Source: an uncultured Eubacteriales bacterium (GTDB taxonomy: Bacteria > Bacillota > Clostridia > Christensenellales > Aristaeellaceae). From it: a stretch of 64,000 nucleotides of DNA. Of this stretch, positions 9,007-16,973 are shown piece by piece; positions within the stretch are counted from its first letter, which is position 1, and the number at the start of each line of letters is the position of its first letter. The stretch is from assembly GCA_902793325.1 (NCBI GenBank), contig CADBCY010000006.1:62001-126000 (forward strand), read 5' to 3'. The translations under genes and the position numbers were made by a program. A model generated the notes under the pieces. That model ran no database searches. It was not told the DNA's origin and saw only the letters and a list, made by a program, of their open reading frames with translations.

Positions 9007-9798
9007 ATGCCAAACGCGCAATCCGGCTTCTTTGAATGGGTATTCTTCTTCGTGAGGACCTACGGCGGCATGTTCCTGAAGGGCGCGGGAACCACGCTGC
9101 TCATCTCGCTCACGGGCACCGTCACCGGCTTCGTCATCGGCCTGGCGGTGGGCTACGTGCGCGCCATGCCCTGCGACAGGGAGGACGGCGCGGCGCGGTA
9201 TTACGTCCTGCGGTTCGTGCGTGGGCTGCTGGGGGCCTACATCGAGGTTTTCCGCTCCACGCCCATGATCGTGCAGGCCATGGTCATCTTCTACGGCGCG
9301 GCGCAAATACTGCACGTGACCATGCCCTACGTGCTGGCGGGCTACGTGATCGTGTCCATCAACACCGGCGCGTACCTGTCGGAGATCGTGCGCGGCGGCA
9401 TCCAGAGCGTGGACCCCGGCCAGCGCGAGGCGGCGCTCGCCATCGGCATGACCTACGGCCAGGCGATGCTGCACGTGGTGCTGCCGCAGGCCATCCGCAA
9501 CATACTGCCCGCCCTGGGCAACGAGTTCGTGGTCAACATCAAGGACACCTCGGTGCTGAACGTCATCTCCGTCACGGAGCTGTTCTTCGTTTCGAAGTCG
9601 GCGGCGGGCACCTACTTCAAGTACTTCGAGGTGTTCTTCATCACCTCGGTGATCTACTTCGTCATGACCTTCTCCATCACGCGGTTCCTGCGCTGGCTGG
9701 AGAAGAAGATGGACGGCCCGGAGAACTACACCATCCACGGCTCCCAGACCGTGCCCGTGGGCGAAATCAAGCTGAAGGGAGAGCCGGAGCATGAGTGA
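9007..9798 (+). CDS. amino acid ABC transporter permease (predicted lysine)
   Basis: 263 aa. A HisM/GlnP-type permease: an N-terminal helix, then [38 protein letters not shown], the EAA loop [19 protein letters not shown] with [19 protein letters not shown], and [11 protein letters not shown]. About five membrane helices are expected. It forms the channel for the substrate delivered by the preceding lipoprotein. The last codons overlap the ATPase gene by eight bases. An insert after the second helix ([20 protein letters not shown]) is longer than in many homologues but not unusual in Clostridia. Confidence 0.95.
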   Translation: MPNAQSGFFEWVFFFVRTYGGMFLKGAGTTLLISLTGTVTGFVIGLAVGYVRAMPCDREDGAARYYVLRFVRGLLGAYIEVFRSTPMIVQAMVIFYGAAQILHVTMPYVLAGYVIVSINTGAYLSEIVRGGIQSVDPGQREAALAIGMTYGQAMLHVVLPQAIRNILPALGNEFVVNIKDTSVLNVISVTELFFVSKSAAGTYFKYFEVFFITSVIYFVMTFSITRFLRWLEKKMDGPENYTIHGSQTVPVGEIKLKGEPEHE

Positions 9799-10531
9799 GA
9801 CGATCGTTGAGGTGCGCCACCTGAGCAAGTCCTTCGGCGACCACGAGGTGCTGCGGGACGTGGACTTCTCCGTCGCCAAGGGCGAAGTGGTGTCCATCAT
9901 CGGCAGCAGCGGCTCCGGCAAGTCCACGCTGCTTCGCTGCATGAACCTGCTGGAAAAGCCCAGCGGCGGCGAGGTGCGTTTCCACGGCCAGAACATCCGC
10001 AACGCCGGCTTCAGCCTGCAGATGTACCGCGCGCGCGTGGGCATGGTGTTCCAGCAGTTCAACCTGTTCAACAACATGACGGCGCTGGAGAACTGCGTGG
10101 TGGGCCAGATGAAGGTGCTGCACCGCAGCCGCGCCGAGGCGGAAAAGAACGCCATGGAATACCTGACCAAGGTGGGCATGGAGTGCTTCGTGCGCGCCAA
10201 GCCCCGCCAACTGTCCGGCGGCCAGAAGCAGCGCGTGGCCATCGCCCGCGCGCTGGCGATGAACCCGGAGGTGCTGCTGTTCGACGAGCCCACCAGTGCC
10301 CTCGACCCCGAGATGGTGGGCGAGGTGCTGTCGGTCATGAAGACGCTGGCCTCCTCGGGCCTGACGATGCTGGTGGTGACCCACGAGATGGGCTTCGCGC
10401 AGGACGTGTGCAACCGCGTGGTGTTCATGGACGGCGGCGTGATCGTGGAGAGCGATACGCCCGAGGTCATATTCACCCATCCCGCCCAGCCGCGGACGCG
10501 GGAATTCCTGGCCCGCATACTGGACAAGTAA
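9791..10531 (+). CDS. amino acid ABC transporter ATPase (predicted lysine)
   Basis: 246 aa, the usual length for GlnQ/HisP-type ATPases. Walker [10 protein letters not shown] (about residues 38-46), Q-loop [10 protein letters not shown], signature [15 protein letters not shown], Walker [15 protein letters not shown] and the switch histidine in VVTHEMGFA are all present. It powers the importer encoded with the binding protein and permease. A strong bidirectional terminator follows at 10548-10591. Confidence 0.96.
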   Translation: MSETIVEVRHLSKSFGDHEVLRDVDFSVAKGEVVSIIGSSGSGKSTLLRCMNLLEKPSGGEVRFHGQNIRNAGFSLQMYRARVGMVFQQFNLFNNMTALENCVVGQMKVLHRSRAEAEKNAMEYLTKVGMECFVRAKPRQLSGGQKQRVAIARALAMNPEVLLFDEPTSALDPEMVGEVLSVMKTLASSGLTMLVVTHEMGFAQDVCNRVVFMDGGVIVESDTPEVIFTHPAQPRTREFLARILDK

Positions 10532-10547
10532 TCGCCCCCGCATCCCC

Positions 10548-10591
10548 AAAAACAATCATCGCTCCGAAAATGCGGAGCGATGATTGTTTTT
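10548..10591. terminator. bidirectional terminator between the lysine transporter and nadE
   Basis: A 19-base arm ending CATCGCTCCG pairs perfectly with CGGAGCGATG... around AAAATG. The arms begin in A5 and end in T5, so each strand has a T-run. It serves both convergent operons. Confidence 0.88.
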
Positions 10592-10605
10592 CTTTTACCC
10601 TGCGT

Positions 10606-11391
10606 TTACCGCGCCTCTCCGGTGAGGGGATCGAGCACCACGGGCATGCGGCGCTTGTGGGCGCTGGCGCGAACCTTGGCGGCGATCTTCCCGTCGACGG
10701 CCGCGTCGCCGCTGCCGCCGAGGCGGAGGTAGTCGTGGATCTGCCGGTAGGTCACGCCCAGCCGGGCCTCGTCGCTCTGGCCGGACAGGCCGTCCGTGGG
10801 CGTCTTTTCCACCAGCTCGCGCGGCAGCTCCTCCATCGTGAGACCCACCGCCACCACCTCCACGCTGGTGAGCCCGCCCAGCAGCGCGAAGTCGCAGGAG
10901 GTGTCGCCGTCCTTGGTGCAGTAGCCCACCATGGACTCGGACAGGTTGCCCGTGCCCACCAGCCGGGCGTTCATGCTCTGGGCGATGTAGCGCAGCGTGG
11001 TCATGCGCAGCCGCGGGCCGACGTTGATATCGCTCTCCCGGCTGTAGGGGATCGCGAACTCGCCGTCCCCCGCCGCGGGCTCCAACTGGTCCGTCGCGGC
11101 CTTCAGCGCGCGGTGGATGGGGCCGATGTTGACGACCCGCTTCTGAATGCCCAGCGACGCGCACACGCGCGCGCTGTCGGCGATGTCCTTCTGCTCGCCG
11201 TCCGGCATCATGACGCCGTAGACATTTTCCTTGCCCAGCGCCCGGGCGCACAGCGCCGCGCACACGCTGGAATCCTTGCCGCCGGAAATGCCGATCACCA
11301 CGCGGTGAAACCCCTGCGCCTCCGAGAGCGCGCGGATGCCGGCGATCAGGTGCTCCCTCGCCGCGACGGCGTCAAAACTGTACTCTCCCAT
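10606..11391 (-). CDS. nadE: ammonia-dependent NAD+ synthetase
   Basis: 261 aa from ATG 11391, with GGAGG seven bases upstream. The frame runs further 5' but into the preceding gene. It catalyses ATP-dependent amidation of nicotinic acid adenine dinucleotide to NAD+. The ATP-pyrophosphatase P-loop SGGKDSS is near residue 35. Further conserved parts include MPDGEQKDIADS, TTLRYIAQSMNARLVGTGNLSE and YCTKDGDTSCDFALLGGLTS. The length fits the stand-alone, ammonia-using type; no glutaminase domain is present. It is downstream of the nicotinamidase gene with a 23-base gap, forming an NAD salvage pair. Confidence 0.95.
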   Translation of the reverse strand: MGEYSFDAVAAREHLIAGIRALSEAQGFHRVVIGISGGKDSSVCAALCARALGKENVYGVMMPDGEQKDIADSARVCASLGIQKRVVNIGPIHRALKAATDQLEPAAGDGEFAIPYSRESDINVGPRLRMTTLRYIAQSMNARLVGTGNLSESMVGYCTKDGDTSCDFALLGGLTSVEVVAVGLTMEELPRELVEKTPTDGLSGQSDEARLGVTYRQIHDYLRLGGSGDAAVDGKIAAKVRASAHKRRMPVVLDPLTGEAR

Positions 11392-11414
11392 GATGCATCC
11401 TCCTGGTTTGCACG

Positions 11415-11951
11415 CTAGATAATGTCGATCTGGCAACTGGCCATGGTCTCCAGCGCCGCCTCGTGGCGCTGTGGGGTGACGCCGGCGCAGCAGGCGCGGT
11501 TCACCGCCATGCGGGCCTCCGGAAAGGCGGCCTTGAGCAGCAGGGCGTTGCTGACCACGCAGATGTCGGTGCACAGCCCCACCAGCTCGATGGCGATTTC
11601 GTCGGCGTCCCCGGCCTCCGCGCGCACGATCTCCGGCAGGCGCACGCTGCCGAAGCCGGGCTTCTCCACCCGCAGCGCGTCGCCCAGCGCGTCCCGGATC
11701 TCGGGCCGGAGCGCCCAGCCCGCGGTGCCGCGGATACAGTGCCGAACCGGCAGCCGACGCCCCTCCTGGGTGTCCAGGTAATCCTCGCCGTGGGTATCCA
11801 GCGTGGCGATAACCGTTTCGCCCGCATCCCGCGCGGCCCGGATCCGCGCCGCCACGGCGGGCACGATGGCCTGCGCCTCCGCGGTGCCCAGCGCACCGTC
11901 GACGAAGTCGTTCTGCATGTCCACTACGATCAAAAAGCGCTTTTCCGCCAC
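11415..11951 (-). CDS. pncA: nicotinamidase (isochorismatase-family cysteine hydrolase)
   Basis: 178 aa, starting at GTG 11951 after GGGGAGGG; the longer frame crosses a promoter-like gap. Catalytic Asp in VVDMQNDFVDG (about residue 10), metal ligands in LDTHGEDYLDT, the nicotinamidase signature PVRHCIRGTAGW, Lys in VEKPGFGS and the nucleophile Cys in GLCTDICVVSNA are all visible. It should deamidate nicotinamide to nicotinate, feeding the Preiss-Handler route that ends with nadE, the next gene in the same operon. Other isochorismatase-like hydrolases exist, but the HC-x-RGT segment and the nadE link favour PncA. Confidence 0.88.
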   Translation of the reverse strand: MAEKRFLIVVDMQNDFVDGALGTAEAQAIVPAVAARIRAARDAGETVIATLDTHGEDYLDTQEGRRLPVRHCIRGTAGWALRPEIRDALGDALRVEKPGFGSVRLPEIVRAEAGDADEIAIELVGLCTDICVVSNALLLKAAFPEARMAVNRACCAGVTPQRHEAALETMASCQIDII

Positions 11952-12037
11952 GTCCGTTCCCTCCCCTGTATCATACTCTTGAAAGATAGCACAGCGCGCG
12001 CGGCTTGTCAATCCATTATTCGCCCGCGCGCGGTATT

Positions 12038-13222
12038 TCATGCGCCGCGCCGTCCGACGGATTCGATGAAGTCCGCCGCGCCCTCGGGACCGGAGCAGGC
12101 CAGGAAATCCTCCCGCATGGCCCGCGCGCCTTCGGCCAGCGCACGGTCCGCCAGCGCACGGCGCACGGCGTCGCGGATGCCCTCGGGCGACCCGGCCGTC
12201 GCGGGGTCCAGCAGCCGCCCCGCGCCCATCTCCGCGACGCGCCGCGCCACCGCCTGCTGCTCGCCGGTCAGCGGGAACAGCAGCTCCGGCACCGCCATGT
12301 ACAGGCCCTCGCTGGCGCTGTTCATGCCGCAGTGGGTGATGAACAGGCTGCATTCCGCCAGCACCGCCATCTGGTCCACGCGGCGCTCCACGCGCGCGTT
12401 CGCGGGCAGCGCGCCGAGCGACGCCGGGTCGAACGCCTCGCCGCAGGAGATGAGCACGTCCACCGGCTCGTCCTGCAGCGCGTCCAGGCAATGCCGGTAG
12501 AACGCCGGCCGGTCGTTGATGACCGTGCCCAGCGAGATGTACACCCGCGGCCGCCCGTCCCTCGCCCCCGGCTCGACGTGGCGGACCGACGGCCCGACGA
12601 AGCGGAAGTGCGCCCGGTCGAAGCTCTCCGCGAAGGGCTGGAACTTCTCGGAGGTGTACACGATGGTGTCGGTATCGTTCTTGTCGCGCACGATGTCCAG
12701 CGCGCTGCGCACCTCGTAGCCCAGCGGGCGGAGCCTGCGCATCGCCCGATTCACCCGCGGCAGGCCGAGGATCATGTCCGCCAGCTCCGCGGCGCTGTAC
12801 TTCATGTAGCGGCTGGAGTATTCGTTGAACGCGAACGTGGTGGTGGAGCAGACCATCGGCAGGCGATGCTTCTGCGCCGTCAGCTTGCCCCAGAAGCACG
12901 CGGAGTCCGTGACGATCACATCCGGGCGCAGCGCCGGCACGTCCCGGGACAGCATGGCGTCCATGGCGGCCGTGGTGCGGAAGGACTGCACGCTCATCTC
13001 GGTGGTCGACACCTTGCGCAGCCTGCGCTCGGCGCGGGCGTCCAGCGCCTCAAGAAAGCCGTCGCAGGGCACGAACGCCGCTCCCGCGCCCTCGATCTTC
13101 TCCCGGAAGGCCTCGAAGGAATAATAGCGCACCTCGTGGCCGCGCGAAGTCAGCGCGCGCACGACTTCGATGGTCGGGTTGGTGTGGCCGTGGGCCGGGA
13201 TGCAGAACCAGAAGATCCTCAT
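12038..13222 (-). CDS. family 1 glycosyltransferase (macrolide/UDP-glucuronosyl type)
   Basis: 394 aa. N-terminal acceptor domain MRIFWFCIPAHGHTNPTIEV with the HGHxNP motif; C-terminal donor domain with VYISLGTV and the signature FITHCGMNSASEGLYMAVPELLFPLTGEQ, where HCGxNSxxE binds the nucleotide-sugar. This is the GT1 fold of MGT-like enzymes, which attach a sugar to a small lipophilic acceptor such as a macrolide, lipid or phenol. The acceptor is unknown. It overlaps the preceding AbrB-like regulator gene by four bases, so the two are co-translated. Self-protection or detoxification by glycosylation is a plausible inference but unproven. Confidence 0.9.
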   Translation of the reverse strand: MRIFWFCIPAHGHTNPTIEVVRALTSRGHEVRYYSFEAFREKIEGAGAAFVPCDGFLEALDARAERRLRKVSTTEMSVQSFRTTAAMDAMLSRDVPALRPDVIVTDSACFWGKLTAQKHRLPMVCSTTTFAFNEYSSRYMKYSAAELADMILGLPRVNRAMRRLRPLGYEVRSALDIVRDKNDTDTIVYTSEKFQPFAESFDRAHFRFVGPSVRHVEPGARDGRPRVYISLGTVINDRPAFYRHCLDALQDEPVDVLISCGEAFDPASLGALPANARVERRVDQMAVLAECSLFITHCGMNSASEGLYMAVPELLFPLTGEQQAVARRVAEMGAGRLLDPATAGSPEGIRDAVRRALADRALAEGARAMREDFLACSGPEGAADFIESVGRRGA

Positions 13223-13428
13223 CCGCGCTCACCCCCGAACACCCGGCTGAACCACGCCGCAAAGGCGGCCTTGGGCGGTATGGCGATGCCCTGCTCCAGG
13301 TCGCCCAGCAGGATGAGCGTGTCCCCCGGCTTGATGTCGAACAGCTCCCGCGCCTCCTTGGGAATGACGATCTGCCCCTTGGCCCCCACCGTGGCCGTCC
13401 AGGCGTACTTGTCCGCCGGTCGATTCAT
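13219..13428 (-). CDS. AbrB/SpoVT-family transcriptional regulator
   Basis: 69 aa. The SpoVT-AbrB swapped-hairpin domain fills the first 50 residues: TVGAKGQIVIPKEARELFDIKPGDTLILLGD. It is a short DNA-binding dimer or tetramer. It is the promoter-proximal gene of a two-gene operon with the glycosyltransferase. A perfect inverted repeat overlaps its own promoter, so autoregulation is likely. The C-terminus AFAAWFSRVFGGERG is typical of small AbrB proteins in Clostridia that precede transporter or detoxification genes. Confidence 0.92.
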   Translation of the reverse strand: MNRPADKYAWTATVGAKGQIVIPKEARELFDIKPGDTLILLGDLEQGIAIPPKAAFAAWFSRVFGGERG

Positions 13429-13443
13429 GTCGGTCCCTCCTTA

Positions 13444-13490
13444 GTATGATTTGTTATACAAATCATACCACAGGCAGGCAAAGCTGTCAA
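13444..13490 (-). promoter_or_regulatory. promoter with overlapping inverted-repeat operator of the AbrB-glycosyltransferase operon
   Basis: On the minus strand, TTGACA (13485-13490), 17 bases, TATGAT (13462-13467). A perfect palindrome GTATGATTTG-TTATA-CAAATCATAC (13444-13468) covers the -10 and the expected start point. It is a good candidate operator for the AbrB-like protein it precedes. Confidence 0.82.
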
Positions 13491-13524
13491 GCGAAACGGG
13501 CCGGGATTTCGCCCGGACGCAAAC

Positions 13525-13550
13525 GAAGGAGCGCCGATAGGCGCTCCTTC
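13525..13550 (-). terminator. hairpin after the 5'-nucleotidase gene
   Basis: GAAGGAGCGCC (13525-13535) and GGCGCTCCTTC (13540-13550) form an 11-pair stem with loop GATA, about 20 bases past the stop codon. The T-run is weak (GTTTG). Confidence 0.65.
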
Positions 13551-13570
13551 GGGAAGCATATATCCTGTGC

Positions 13571-15250
13571 TTACGCGGCGGGCGCTTCCTCCACGGCCAC
13601 GATGCGGCCCTGGCCGTAGGGTTCGGCGTAGGCATCGCCGACGATGCCGCCCAGCGTGCCGGTGATGTAGTCGATCAGCACCTGGTTGTCCAGCTTCACG
13701 GACTCCTGCAGCACGTTGCAGCCGTCGAACATGGTATAGCCGTCGCCATGCTCCATCAGCAGGTAGTTGTGGGACGCCAGCGTATACGTCTTCTCCAGAT
13801 CCAGCGGCTCGCCGCCGACCATCACGTTCTTCACGCGGTACTCGCCCGCAACGCCGGTGAACATGCCGTTGTCGTCCTCGGTGCAGCTGCTCTCGAGGTA
13901 GGTGTGGATCTCATAGGTCAGGCCGCTGACCTGCAGGAAGCCGCCGGTCTCGCCGGGCACGCTCCGGGAACCCCACTCCAGCGCGTCCAGCACCTGCTGG
14001 CCGGTGACCTCGATCACGGTGAGCATGTTGCCGTAGGGATGCACCTTCAGGATGTCGCCCATGGTGATGTCGCCCTTGGCGATGCTCACGCGGATGCCGC
14101 CGCCGTTCACAAACGCGATGTCCGCGCCGGACTGGTCGATATAGGCGTCGGCGCACAGGTCGCCCAGGTTCGTCTCCGTCCGGCGGATGATGCGGATGGG
14201 CTTCTCGTTCTCATCCACGGCCACGGGGTCGTAGATGGTCAGGTCGAAGGCGGTGGTCGCCACCACCTTGGCCAGCTGGGCGTTCAGCGCTTCGGTCGCC
14301 TCCGCCACCCTGGCGGTCATATCGTTCTCGATGCCCAGCAGCTCCGGCGCGGACACGCTGTTGTTCCAGGTGTAAAGGCCGGTGTCCACGCTGCCGTCCT
14401 TGGCGCTGATGCGCAGCCAGCCGATGGCCTCCAGCTTGGTGCCGCAGGCCTGGCGCACCACGTCCTCGCCGTCCTTGTTCTGCATGACGACCTTGTCGGT
14501 ATCGTGGCTGTGGCCGTCCAGGAAGGCGTCGATGCCGTTGGTGTGGGCGATCACGTCCGCATAGGTGTAGGGCTCGACCTCGGCCTCGTTGCCCAGGTGG
14601 CCCATCACGATCACGTACTGCGCGCCCTCGGCCCGGGCGTCGTCCACGGTCTTCTGCACGGCTGCGTACAGCTTCTCGCCGGTGTCGTCCTGGAGGAAGT
14701 CGTAGATGTACTCGCCGGCGTCGTTCTGGAAGTACCTGGGCGTGGAGGTCGTCGGGGTCTTCGGGGTGGTGACGCCCACGAAGGCGATCTTCACGCCGTC
14801 GAATTCCTTGATGATGTACGGATCGAACAGCAGCTCGCCCTGCTTGTTAATGTTGCAGCTGATGTAGGGGAAGTCGGCCATGTCGACCAGCTCCAGGAAA
14901 CGATCCATGCCGTAGTCGAACTCGTGGTTGCCGGGGATGGCGATGTCATAGCCGAGCGCGTTCATCAGCTTGATGTTCTCCTCGCCCTCGCTCATGGTGC
15001 CGAGGGGCTCGCCCTGAATGGAGTCGCCGTCGTCCACCAGCAGCACGTGGTTGCCCGCGGCCTCGGTGGAATCCTTCACGGCCTTCAGGCCCACGTAGCC
15101 GAAGTTCTGCTCCACGCCGCAGTGCACGTCGCTGGTGAACAGCACCACCACGTCCCGGGTCAGACCTTCCGTCTCCGCCGCTTCCTCTGCAAGGGCGCAG
15201 CACGCCAGCAGCATGGCCAGCGCAAGCAGCATCGCAAGTGCTTTCTTCAT
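13571..15250 (-). CDS. secreted 5'-nucleotidase / 2',3'-cyclic phosphodiesterase family protein
   Basis: 559 aa with an N-terminal signal sequence (about residues 1-21, MKKALAMLLALAMLLACCA...). The metallophosphatase domain contains VLFTSDVHCG, VDDGDSIQGEP and IPGNHEFDYG. The C-terminal 5_nucleotid_C domain has FVNGGGIRVSIAKGDITMGD and AHTNGID-type elements. It should hydrolyse extracellular nucleotides to nucleosides and phosphate for uptake. A Cys-Cys pair in the leader (LLACCALAEE) would allow lipidation as an alternative to signal peptidase I cleavage. No LPXTG or sorting tail is present, so it is probably secreted or lipid-anchored. It has its own promoter. Confidence 0.92.
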   Translation of the reverse strand: MKKALAMLLALAMLLACCALAEEAAETEGLTRDVVVLFTSDVHCGVEQNFGYVGLKAVKDSTEAAGNHVLLVDDGDSIQGEPLGTMSEGEENIKLMNALGYDIAIPGNHEFDYGMDRFLELVDMADFPYISCNINKQGELLFDPYIIKEFDGVKIAFVGVTTPKTPTTSTPRYFQNDAGEYIYDFLQDDTGEKLYAAVQKTVDDARAEGAQYVIVMGHLGNEAEVEPYTYADVIAHTNGIDAFLDGHSHDTDKVVMQNKDGEDVVRQACGTKLEAIGWLRISAKDGSVDTGLYTWNNSVSAPELLGIENDMTARVAEATEALNAQLAKVVATTAFDLTIYDPVAVDENEKPIRIIRRTETNLGDLCADAYIDQSGADIAFVNGGGIRVSIAKGDITMGDILKVHPYGNMLTVIEVTGQQVLDALEWGSRSVPGETGGFLQVSGLTYEIHTYLESSCTEDDNGMFTGVAGEYRVKNVMVGGEPLDLEKTYTLASHNYLLMEHGDGYTMFDGCNVLQESVKLDNQVLIDYITGTLGGIVGDAYAEPYGQGRIVAVEEAPAA

Positions 15251-15298
15251 CGATTTTTCGCTCCTCTCTCCCGATTCGGTTCAGTGCCGGGTTACGGT

Positions 15299-15327
15299 TT
15301 TAGTATACCACGCCGCCCCGCAATGCG
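15299..15327 (-). promoter_or_regulatory. promoter of the 5'-nucleotidase gene
   Basis: Minus strand: TTGCGC, 17 bases, TATACT (complement of AGTATA near 15300). It lies about 50 bases upstream of the start codon. Confidence 0.65.
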
Positions 15328-15374
15328 CAACCGTTCGGACCAAAAAGCGATTGCGCAATTTCATACAAAGTGGA

Positions 15375-15403
15375 TTGCATCCGCCCCGAAATCGCGCTAT
15401 AAT
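15375..15403 (+). promoter_or_regulatory. promoter of the methyltransferase operon
   Basis: TTGCAT (15375-15380), 17 bases, TATAAT (15398-15403). The GAGGTG ribosome site follows at 15421. Confidence 0.75.
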
Positions 15404-15432
15404 GGAAGCAGTCTATCATTGAGGTGAACGGT

Positions 15433-16317
15433 ATGTTTGTGGCGGACCAATGGAAGGACTACGAGGTGCTGGACACCGGCGACGGCGAAAAGCTGGAGCG
15501 CTGGCGGGATATCCTGCTGCGCCGCCCGGACCCCCAGGCGATCTGGCCGAAGCAGCGGCCCGACCTGTGGAAAGCGGTGGACGCATGGTACCATCGCTCC
15601 CCCCGGGGCGGCGGCGAGTGGGAATTCTTCCGGAAGCTGCCCGACCGCTGGACGGTGCGCTACGGCAGCCTGGAGTTCTACGTGCGCCCCACCGGCTTCA
15701 AGCACACCGGGCTGTTCCCGGAGCAGGCGGTGAACTGGGACTGGATGGCCGGGCTGATCCGCGACGCGGGCCGACCGATCCGGGTGCTGAACCTGTTCGG
15801 CTACACCGGCGGCGCCACCGTGGCCTGCGCGAAGGCCGGGGCGAAGGTCACCCACGTGGACGCCGCCAAGGGCATGGTGCAGTGGGCCGGGGAGAACCGC
15901 AGGCTCTCGGGCGTGGACGAGACGGGCGTGCGCTGGATCGTCGACGACGCGCTGAAGTTCGTGCAGCGGGAGGCCCGGCGCGGCAACGCCTACGACGGCA
16001 TCCTGATGGACCCGCCCAGCTATGGCCGCGGCCCCGGCGGCGAGGTGTGGAAGCTGGAAAACGAGCTGTTCGGCCTGGTGGACGCCTGCGAGAAGGTGCT
16101 GGCGAAGGACGCGCTGTTCGTGCTCATTAACAGCTACACCACGGGCCTGCAGCCGGCCGTGCTCGACAACATGCTGACCATGACCGTGGCCCGTACGCGG
16201 AAGGGCCACGTCCACGCGGATGAAATCGTGCTGCCCGTCACCGCGGGGGGCGTCCTCCCCTGCGGCGCGAGCGGACGGTGGGCGGCGGATCTCCGGCCCG
16301 GGCGGAGCGCGCCATGA
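15433..16317 (+). CDS. class I SAM-dependent RNA methyltransferase (RlmI-like)
   Basis: About 294 aa, starting at ATG 15433 with GAGGTG upstream; a GTG nine bases earlier is less likely. The SAM-binding motif is RVLNLFGYTGGATVACAKAG, and the catalytic/substrate motif is MDPPSYGRGP, shared by RlmI/RlmK-type m5C and m2G methyltransferases. The TGLFPEQAVNWDW segment is also typical. It lacks the PUA domain of E. coli RlmI, like many Firmicutes relatives. Its likely target is 23S rRNA, but the base is not predictable here. The C-terminal residues after PCGASGRW look loosely conserved. Its stop overlaps the next start (ATGA). Confidence 0.88.
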   Translation: MFVADQWKDYEVLDTGDGEKLERWRDILLRRPDPQAIWPKQRPDLWKAVDAWYHRSPRGGGEWEFFRKLPDRWTVRYGSLEFYVRPTGFKHTGLFPEQAVNWDWMAGLIRDAGRPIRVLNLFGYTGGATVACAKAGAKVTHVDAAKGMVQWAGENRRLSGVDETGVRWIVDDALKFVQREARRGNAYDGILMDPPSYGRGPGGEVWKLENELFGLVDACEKVLAKDALFVLINSYTTGLQPAVLDNMLTMTVARTRKGHVHADEIVLPVTAGGVLPCGASGRWAADLRPGRSAP

Positions 16318-16949
16318 CCTATAAAACCCTCCCGCCGGGCTACCGCTGGGCAGGGACGATGGACTTCATGCGCAACCGCGGGCAGATGCTGGCGGTGGTG
16401 AAGCTGGCGCTGGCGCTGACCGTCGCGCCGCTGGCCGTCGGCTTTGTGATCGTGCCCCCCGGCGTCTCCTGGGCATTGATGAAGCGCGGCGTCCTGCCGT
16501 GGCTGGCGATGTTCGGCATGCTGATCGGCTATATTCCCCTGCACGAGCTGACGCACGGCGCCGCCATGTTCGCCCTGTCCGGCGTGAAGCCGACCTACGG
16601 CCTGAAGCTGCCCTACGCCTACGCGGGCAGCACCGCCTGGTTCGACCGCAGGTCCCACATCCTGACGGCCCTCGCGCCGATCGCGCTGTGGGGCGTCGCG
16701 CTGGGGATCGCGCTGTGGCGCGCGCCGCGGGAATGGTTCTGGCCGCTGTGGCTCGTGCAGATCTCCAACCTCTCCGGCTCGGCCGGCGACCTCTACTGCG
16801 CCTGGTTCCTGTGGCGCATGCCCGGCGAGCTGCTGATCCAGGACACCGGCGTGCGCATGCGCATCATGAGGAAGGCCGACATTCCCCCGACCCCGCCCCC
16901 GACCCCGCCCCCGACCCACGATCTCCCCCGCCGTTCCGCCGATCGCTGA
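16314..16949 (+). CDS. DUF3267-family membrane zincin
   Basis: 211 aa. The HELTHG motif (HExxH, about residue 78) sits at the edge of a membrane helix, and SGSAGDLYCAWFL lies near residue 160, a combination typical of the DUF3267 putative zinc peptidases. About four membrane helices are present. The C-terminus is a low-complexity tail of repeated PPT (PPTPPPTPPPT) before a basic end. Proteolytic activity is inferred from the motif only. It overlaps the methyltransferase gene by four bases, implying co-expression. Confidence 0.85.
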   Translation: MTYKTLPPGYRWAGTMDFMRNRGQMLAVVKLALALTVAPLAVGFVIVPPGVSWALMKRGVLPWLAMFGMLIGYIPLHELTHGAAMFALSGVKPTYGLKLPYAYAGSTAWFDRRSHILTALAPIALWGVALGIALWRAPREWFWPLWLVQISNLSGSAGDLYCAWFLWRMPGELLIQDTGVRMRIMRKADIPPTPPPTPPPTHDLPRRSADR

Positions 16950-16973
16950 ACGTCGGCGCCCAAGGTACTCAAT

